Source: Thiocapsa sp. UBA6158 (GTDB taxonomy: Bacteria; Pseudomonadota; Gammaproteobacteria; Chromatiales; Chromatiaceae). From it: 24,809 bases of DNA. The notes beneath the pieces were generated by a model. It saw only the letters and a program-made list of their open reading frames with translations, did no database searches and was not told the origin of the DNA. The position numbers and the translations under genes were made by a program. Positions 20,600 through 24,809 of this stretch are shown here, one piece after another (the first letter of the stretch is position 1; the number at the start of each line of letters is the position of its first letter). The stretch spans positions 1 through 24,809 of the forward strand of contig NZ_DIUM01000067.1 in the NCBI RefSeq assembly GCF_002423035.1, read 5' to 3'.

Positions 20600-22439
20600 C
20601 GGTCTGGACGGTCGCACCGCCCAGGTAGGCATCCATGATGCGGCGCGCGACGGGCGCGGCGGTGGCGCCGCCCCCGCCGCCGTGCTCGACGATGACCGTG
20701 ATCGCGATACGCGGATCATCGACCGGCGCGAAGGCAACGAACAAGGCGTGGTCATGCAGATGCTTGGGGAGCGTTGCTGCACTGTAGCGCTGGTTCTGGC
20801 CGAGGCTGAAGACCTGCGAGGTCCCGGTCTTGCCGGCGATGCGGTACTCGGTGCTGCGGATGCGCCGGGCGGTGCCCGATTCCACGACCTTGGCCATGGC
20901 GTTGACGATCTGGTCCCATTGCTGTTTGTCGCCCAGCTCGATGCTGTGCGAGACCATCGGCAGCTGCTCGGCCGCGGACGCGCCGGGAGCCTGTGCCGCC
21001 CGCGCCACCTGCGGACGAATCACCTTGCCGTGATTGGCGACCGCTGCCGTGGCGACCGCCAGTTGCAGCGGTGTTGCCAGGAAGGAGCCCTGGCCGATCC
21101 CCACGATGAGGGTCTCGCCCGGATACCAGGCCTGTTTGCGGACCCGTTGTTTCCATTCGCGCGTCGGCATGAGCCCGCCGAGCTCTCCGGCGACATCGAT
21201 CCCGGTCAAGGCGCCGAAGCCGAAGTCCGAGAGAAAGCCCGAGAGTCGGTCGATTCCCATTCGGTTGGCAAGATCGTAGAAATAAACGTCGCAGGATTGC
21301 ACCAATGCCTGCTCGAGGTTCAAGGCGCCATGACCGCCGCGGCGCCAGCAGCGAAATCGATGGGAATGCCCGGGCAGACTGAATGCGCCCGAGCAATAGG
21401 TGGCACGTCGCGAGGTCGTCACCCCCGAGGCAAGCCCGGCGAGTGCGACGAACTGCTTGATCGTCGAGCCCGGCGGATACTGTCCGCGCACCGCTCGGTT
21501 GAACAATGGCTTGTCCGGCGAGCTCAGCAGGGCCTGATAATCGGTCTGGCTGATCCCTTCCACGAACAGATTGGGGTCGAAGCTCGGGTTGCTCACCAGG
21601 GCCAAGACGCCGCCGTTGCGCGGATCAATGGCGACCACGGCCCCGCGCTCCTCGCCGAGCGCCTCCTTCGCCACCTGCTGCAGGCCGATGTCCAGGTAGA
21701 GATGGAGATCCTTCCCCGACACCGGCGGTTGGCTCTCGAGTGTACGGATCACCCGGCCGCGGGCGTTGACCTCTACCTGCTGGTAGCCGACCTGGCCATG
21801 CAGCAGCGCCTCGTGGGCCTTCTCGAGACCTCCCTTGCCGATGAACTGGCTTCCCGCATAGTTGCTCTTGTCGATCCGGGCGAGCTCCTGCTCGTTGATC
21901 CGCCCGACATAGCCGAGCACATGGGCAGTGTGCTCGCCGAGCGGATAGGTGCGCACCAGCTCCGCGCGGATGTCCACACCGGGGAAGCGGTGCCCGTTCA
22001 CCGCGAATCGCGCGACCTCGGTCTGGGTGAGATTCAGCCGGATCGGCACGCCCTGGAAGCGCATTCGCTGTCGCTTTTGACGCTCGAAGCGGTTGCGATC
22101 CTGCGGCTCGATCCGGATCAACCGAGACAGTCCCTCGATCGTGGCCTCCAGATCGCCGACCTTCTCGATCGTGATCTCCAACGAGAATGACGGGTGGTTG
22201 TCGGCGAGCAGAACGCCCTTGGCGTCGTAGATGAGTCCGCGTGCCGGCGGTAGGGGTTGCACCTTGACCCGATTGTCGCGCGACAGCACCGTGAAATGGT
22301 CGTGCTGGTCGACCTGCAGATGCATCAGGCGCACCACGACGAGCGACAACGCGGCAATCGCCAGCAGGCCTGCGATCAGCGCCCGGATCGACACCAAGCG
22401 TCCCTCGCGTTTGCGGTCTTCCAGATTCGCTTCGAGCAT
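20574..22439 (-). CDS. mrdA: Penicillin-binding protein 2 (elongation transpeptidase)
   Basis: A 621-residue class B penicillin-binding protein. One membrane anchor (about 19-38), a pedestal domain, then the transpeptidase. The active serine is S325 in PPGSTIK, the second motif is SCD (382-384) and the third KTG (536-538, AGKTGTSQ). A CSGAFSLPGHSHRFRCWRRGGHG-type Cys/His segment near 349-371 fits the metal-binding loop reported for PBP2. The ATG at 22439 is fused to the end of a repeat element (GGTTTAATG), leaving only a weak GAG as ribosome site. About 196 bp separate it from mreD, unlike the overlapping genes on either side. Confidence 0.95.
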   Translation of the reverse strand: MLEANLEDRKREGRLVSIRALIAGLLAIAALSLVVVRLMHLQVDQHDHFTVLSRDNRVKVQPLPPARGLIYDAKGVLLADNHPSFSLEITIEKVGDLEATIEGLSRLIRIEPQDRNRFERQKRQRMRFQGVPIRLNLTQTEVARFAVNGHRFPGVDIRAELVRTYPLGEHTAHVLGYVGRINEQELARIDKSNYAGSQFIGKGGLEKAHEALLHGQVGYQQVEVNARGRVIRTLESQPPVSGKDLHLYLDIGLQQVAKEALGEERGAVVAIDPRNGGVLALVSNPSFDPNLFVEGISQTDYQALLSSPDKPLFNRAVRGQYPPGSTIKQFVALAGLASGVTTSRRATYCSGAFSLPGHSHRFRCWRRGGHGALNLEQALVQSCDVYFYDLANRMGIDRLSGFLSDFGFGALTGIDVAGELGGLMPTREWKQRVRKQAWYPGETLIVGIGQGSFLATPLQLAVATAAVANHGKVIRPQVARAAQAPGASAAEQLPMVSHSIELGDKQQWDQIVNAMAKVVESGTARRIRSTEYRIAGKTGTSQVFSLGQNQRYSAATLPKHLHDHALFVAFAPVDDPRIAITVIVEHGGGGGATAAPVARRIMDAYLGGATVQTDVGAERGD

Positions 22440-22543
22440 TAAACCGCGCTCGTTGGTGAAGCCGTCGATGTCGGGAGGTGGTCCGTGACTTTGCGGGTTC
22501 GGCGAGCCTTGGAGTCGGCGCGGCTTAAGGTTATGAAATTCAA
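22439..22543 (-). repeat. Short interspersed repeat, copy 4 (TIR element) at a start codon
   Basis: TTAAACCGCGCT (22439-22450) and GGCGCGGCTTAA (22517-22528) are inverted ends with 10 of 12 matching, 90 bp overall. On the minus strand TTGAATTT (22543-22536), seven bases, then CTTAAGCCGCG and CCGACTCCAAGGCTCG match copy 2 and, in part, copy 1. The element ends exactly at the mrdA ATG. It may carry or disrupt the mrdA promoter. Confidence 0.6.
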
Positions 22544-22546
22544 GAT

Positions 22547-22640
22547 TCTAGACCGCGTGTGCTGCAACGGGTGCTGGTGCGATGACGGTAGGGCCGAGAC
22601 GAGACGGGTGCATGTCATGTCGAACGCGGCCTAGTCTAGA
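22547..22640. repeat. Imperfect inverted repeat around the mreD stop
   Basis: TCTAGACCGCG (22547-22557) is mirrored by CGCGGCCTAGTCTAGA (22625-22640), with a 5-base insertion in one arm. The right arm includes the mreD stop codon. It may act as a terminator or be another small element; no T tract is visible. Confidence 0.3.
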
Positions 22641-23124
22641 CCAAACCGGTGCGACGACCGAGGTCGTTGAGGATCACCAAGAGCCAGGGCCAGAGCAGCA
22701 GACCGAGCAGGGTCGGCACCCAGTAGATCAGAGAGGGCATCGGCTGGCCGGTCGCCGCCAGGACCCAGAGGTTGAGCAGTCGCTCCACCAGCAGCAACAC
22801 CCACACGAAGAGCGCCTGCTGCCACAAGGGGAAGAGGCGGATCCGTCGGTGCAGCTCGACCACGGCATAGGCAACGAGCGAGAGGCCCAGCGCGTGCTGT
22901 CCGAACAAGGATCCCGAGGCGACATCCAAGGCCAAGCCCGCGGCGAAGGCCGAAAAGACGCCGAAGCGCTCGGGCACGGCCAGGCACCAGTAGAGCGTCA
23001 CGAGGGCGACCCAGGGTGGCCTGAAGGCATCGATCCCGACCGGCATGGGCAGGATCGCAAGAAACAGGGCGATCACGAGACTGGCGAGGATCAACCAGCC
23101 GCCGCGCGGCGGGGCGTCGGTCAT
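22636..23124 (-). CDS. mreD: Rod-shape membrane protein MreD
   Basis: A 162-residue inner-membrane protein with about five hydrophobic segments, the usual size for MreD. LVTLYWCLAVPERFGV and GLALDVASGSLFGQHALGL match the conserved parts of the family. The ATG at 23124 overlaps the mreC stop (ATGA), so it is translationally coupled. It works with MreC to link MreB filaments to RodA/PBP2. Confidence 0.95.
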   Translation of the reverse strand: MTDAPPRGGWLILASLVIALFLAILPMPVGIDAFRPPWVALVTLYWCLAVPERFGVFSAFAAGLALDVASGSLFGQHALGLSLVAYAVVELHRRIRLFPLWQQALFVWVLLLVERLLNLWVLAATGQPMPSLIYWVPTLLGLLLWPWLLVILNDLGRRTGLV

Positions 23125-24023
23125 CGCGCAGTGCCTTCATCGGTCTCGGCGCTCGGCCCTGCGCCCGACCCGGCCTCGGTGAGCGCCTGCTGGCGCATCT
23201 GCGGATCGAGGGTCCAGACCAACAGGACCTCCCGGCTGCGGTCGAGCCGGGCGGTCGGCTCGGCCAGCACGGTGGTGAATGGATTATCCGGATCCTGACG
23301 CACCGTGGTGACCCGCGCGACCGGATAGCCCGGCGGAAAGCGCTCGCCCATCCCGGATGTGACCAGCAGATCACCCTCTCGAATGTCGGCGTTCTTGGGG
23401 ATGTAGAGCAGCTCGAGCCCCTGCCCGATGCCGGACCCGGCGGCGATGCTGCGCAGACCGTTGCGATTGACCTCCACCGGGAGCGAATGATCCGAATCGG
23501 TGATCAGCAGGACGACGGACGAAAAGGGGTTGGCTCGGATCACCTGCCCCATGACGGCATTGGCATCCAATACCGGCTGCCCGACGAAGACGCCTGAGCT
23601 GGTCCCCTTGTTCACCATCACCTGCTGGCGCGAAGGCGTGAGATCCACGGCGAGGATCTCCGCAATCAGTACACGCTCGCCGATGTTGAAGGAGGAGCCG
23701 AGCAGGTCGCGCAGGCGCATGTTCTCGGCCTCGAGCGACTCGAATTGCTGCAAGCGGGCCTTCAGAAGCAGGTTTTCGCGACTGAGCGCCGTGTTCATCG
23801 TCCGCAACTGCGCCGCGTCCGTGAGCTGCTCCTGCGCGGAGCGGATGAGTGCGGACGGGACGTTCACGGCTAAATGCAGCGGATAGGCCAAGACGGACAG
23901 CAGCGAGCGCACGCGGTCGAGGTGGTCGAACCGGTGGTCGGCGATGATCAGGCTCAGCGCGCACACCACCGCCAGGATCACCCGGAGGGCGGGCGAGGGT
24001 CCGCGAAGGAAGAGCGGTTTGAT
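23121..24023 (-). CDS. mreC: Rod-shape protein MreC with non-standard start
   Basis: A protein of about 300 residues. It has one N-terminal membrane helix (ALRVILAVVCALSLIIAD), a coiled coil (about residues 65-100, LSRENLLLKARLQQFESLEAENMRL) and the beta-rich MreC domain ending near VLLVW. By comparison with E. coli MreC, which begins MKPIFSRGPS, translation should begin at the codon before KPLFLRGPS. Here that codon is ATC (24023-24021), not ATG. The nearest ordinary starts are GTG 23981, inside the membrane helix, and a GTG at 24101 deep in mreB. The gene sits four bases after the mreB stop, so coupled initiation at ATC is possible. The 3' end overlaps mreD. Confidence 0.92.
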   Translation of the reverse strand: MKPLFLRGPSPALRVILAVVCALSLIIADHRFDHLDRVRSLLSVLAYPLHLAVNVPSALIRSAQEQLTDAAQLRTMNTALSRENLLLKARLQQFESLEAENMRLRDLLGSSFNIGERVLIAEILAVDLTPSRQQVMVNKGTSSGVFVGQPVLDANAVMGQVIRANPFSSVVLLITDSDHSLPVEVNRNGLRSIAAGSGIGQGLELLYIPKNADIREGDLLVTSGMGERFPPGYPVARVTTVRQDPDNPFTTVLAEPTARLDRSREVLLVWTLDPQMRQQALTEAGSGAGPSAETDEGTAR

Positions 24024-24027
24024 GGGA

Positions 24028-24809
24028 TCACTCGGTCGTAAAGAGGTCGATCCCCCGTGCGTCGAGCATCTCCAGCGCCTTGCCGCCGCCACGCGCCACA
24101 CAGGTCAGCGGATCCTCGGCCACGACCACCGGCAGACCTGTCTCCTCCTCGATTAAGCGGTCGAAATCGCGCAACAAGGAACCGCCGCCGGTCAGCACGA
24201 TGCCGCGCTCGGCCACGTCCGAGCCCAGCTCGGGCGGTGTCTGCTCCAGGGCCATCTTCACCGAGCCGACGATTGCAGCGAGAGGCTCCTGCAGGGCTTC
24301 AAGGATCTCGTTGCTGTTGAGCGTGAAGCTGCGCGGGATGCCCTCGGCGAGGTTGCGCCCGCGCACCTCGATCTCCAGCACCTCGTTGCCCGGGAAGGCC
24401 GAGCCGATGCTGTGCTTGATCCGCTCGGCCGTCGCCTCGCCGATGAGCGTGCCGTAGTTGCGCCGCACGTAATTGATGATGGCGTCGTCGAAGGTGTCGC
24501 CGCCGACCCGGATCGACGCCGAATAGACGACACCGTTGAGCGAGATGATCGCCACCTCGGAGGTGCCCCCGCCGATGTCGATCACCATGCAGCCGCGCGG
24601 CTCGTGGACCGCGAGCCCGGCGCCGATCGCCGCCGACATGGGCTCTTCGATCAAAAAGACCTCGCGCGCCCCGGCCCCGGCCGCGGACTCCTTGATGGCG
24701 CGACGCTCGACCTGGGTCGAGCCGCAGGGTACGCAGATGAGCACGCGCGGACTGGGGCGTATGAGGCGCGACGCGTGCACCTTTTGAATAAAGTACTGGA
24801 GCATCTTCT
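24028..24809 (-). CDS. mreB: Rod-shape actin homologue MreB (5' end outside window)
   Basis: About 260 C-terminal residues of MreB, the actin-like ATPase that organises wall elongation. IDIGGGTSEVAII is the second phosphate loop, GGDTFDDAIINYVRRNYG follows, and TGGGSLLRDFDRLIEEETGLPV is the adenosine-binding region. The stop is at 24028 and the protein ends DLFTTE. Roughly 85-90 N-terminal residues lie beyond 24809. It is the first gene of the mreBCD-mrdA-rodA-mltB cluster. Confidence 0.97.
   Translation of the reverse strand, partial: KMLQYFIQKVHASRLIRPSPRVLICVPCGSTQVERRAIKESAAGAGAREVFLIEEPMSAAIGAGLAVHEPRGCMVIDIGGGTSEVAIISLNGVVYSASIRVGGDTFDDAIINYVRRNYGTLIGEATAERIKHSIGSAFPGNEVLEIEVRGRNLAEGIPRSFTLNSNEILEALQEPLAAIVGSVKMALEQTPPELGSDVAERGIVLTGGGSLLRDFDRLIEEETGLPVVVAEDPLTCVARGGGKALEMLDARGIDLFTTE

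Noticed and set aside
20682..22190. Long plus-strand frame opposite mrdA
   Set aside because: Shadow of the clear PBP2 gene; composition is typical of the antisense of a high-GC coding sequence.
22440..22635. Possible small gene between mreD and mrdA
   Set aside because: The space is accounted for by a repeat element and an inverted repeat; no supported start or family match.

Overview
The window is GC-rich, gene-dense DNA from a Gram-negative gammaproteobacterium. The order mreB-mreC-mreD-mrdA-rodA-mltB, a TonB copper receptor and an SHP/DHC/cytochrome b set fit a purple sulfur bacterium (Chromatiaceae, Thiocapsa-like). That placement is inferred from gene content and style; no photosynthesis or rRNA gene lies in the window to confirm it.

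Layout. (1) 236-2980, plus strand: a stand-alone Lrp/AsnC ligand-binding (RAM) protein followed by a compact trpD-trpC-trpF set. The TrpD and TrpC are divergent, and no trpE, trpG, trpA or trpB is nearby. (2) 2992-3243, minus: a decayed C-terminal piece of a class I methyltransferase. (3) 3215-5745, minus: PepSY protein, OmpR-type regulator and sensor kinase. (4) 6163-9578, minus: TonB-dependent copper receptor and a cation diffusion facilitator. (5) 9807-15489, minus: a seven-gene redox operon. In transcription order it encodes a b-type cytochrome, SHP (an oxygen-binding-type cytochrome c), the diheme cytochrome DHC, a membrane-anchored FAD/NAD/[2Fe-2S] reductase, a four-helix membrane protein split by an in-frame TGA, a membrane-anchored octaheme cytochrome c, and an ethylbenzene-dehydrogenase-type haem protein. 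(6) 15635-18223, plus: a second PepSY-regulator-kinase module, divergent from the redox operon and probably its regulator. (7) 18302-24809, minus: the cell-shape cluster (mltB, rodA, mrdA, mreD, mreC, 5'-truncated mreB).

The intergenic spaces hold two kinds of dispersed repeat. One is a roughly 86-90 bp element with TTAAAYCGCG-type inverted ends, present four times; two copies abut the start codons of the first response regulator and mrdA. The other is a bipartite array of degenerate heptamers (GGNGGCW-like) in inverted orientation around a core of roughly 80-90 bp. It is present twice, once splitting the second regulator/kinase pair.

The best candidate for an under-described system is the redox operon with its divergent PepSY two-component module. 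Its parts suggest a route from NAD(P)H through a membrane cytochrome to periplasmic multihaem carriers and SHP. The second candidate is the RAM-trpDCF operon, whose enzymes lack several residues usual in tryptophan synthesis.
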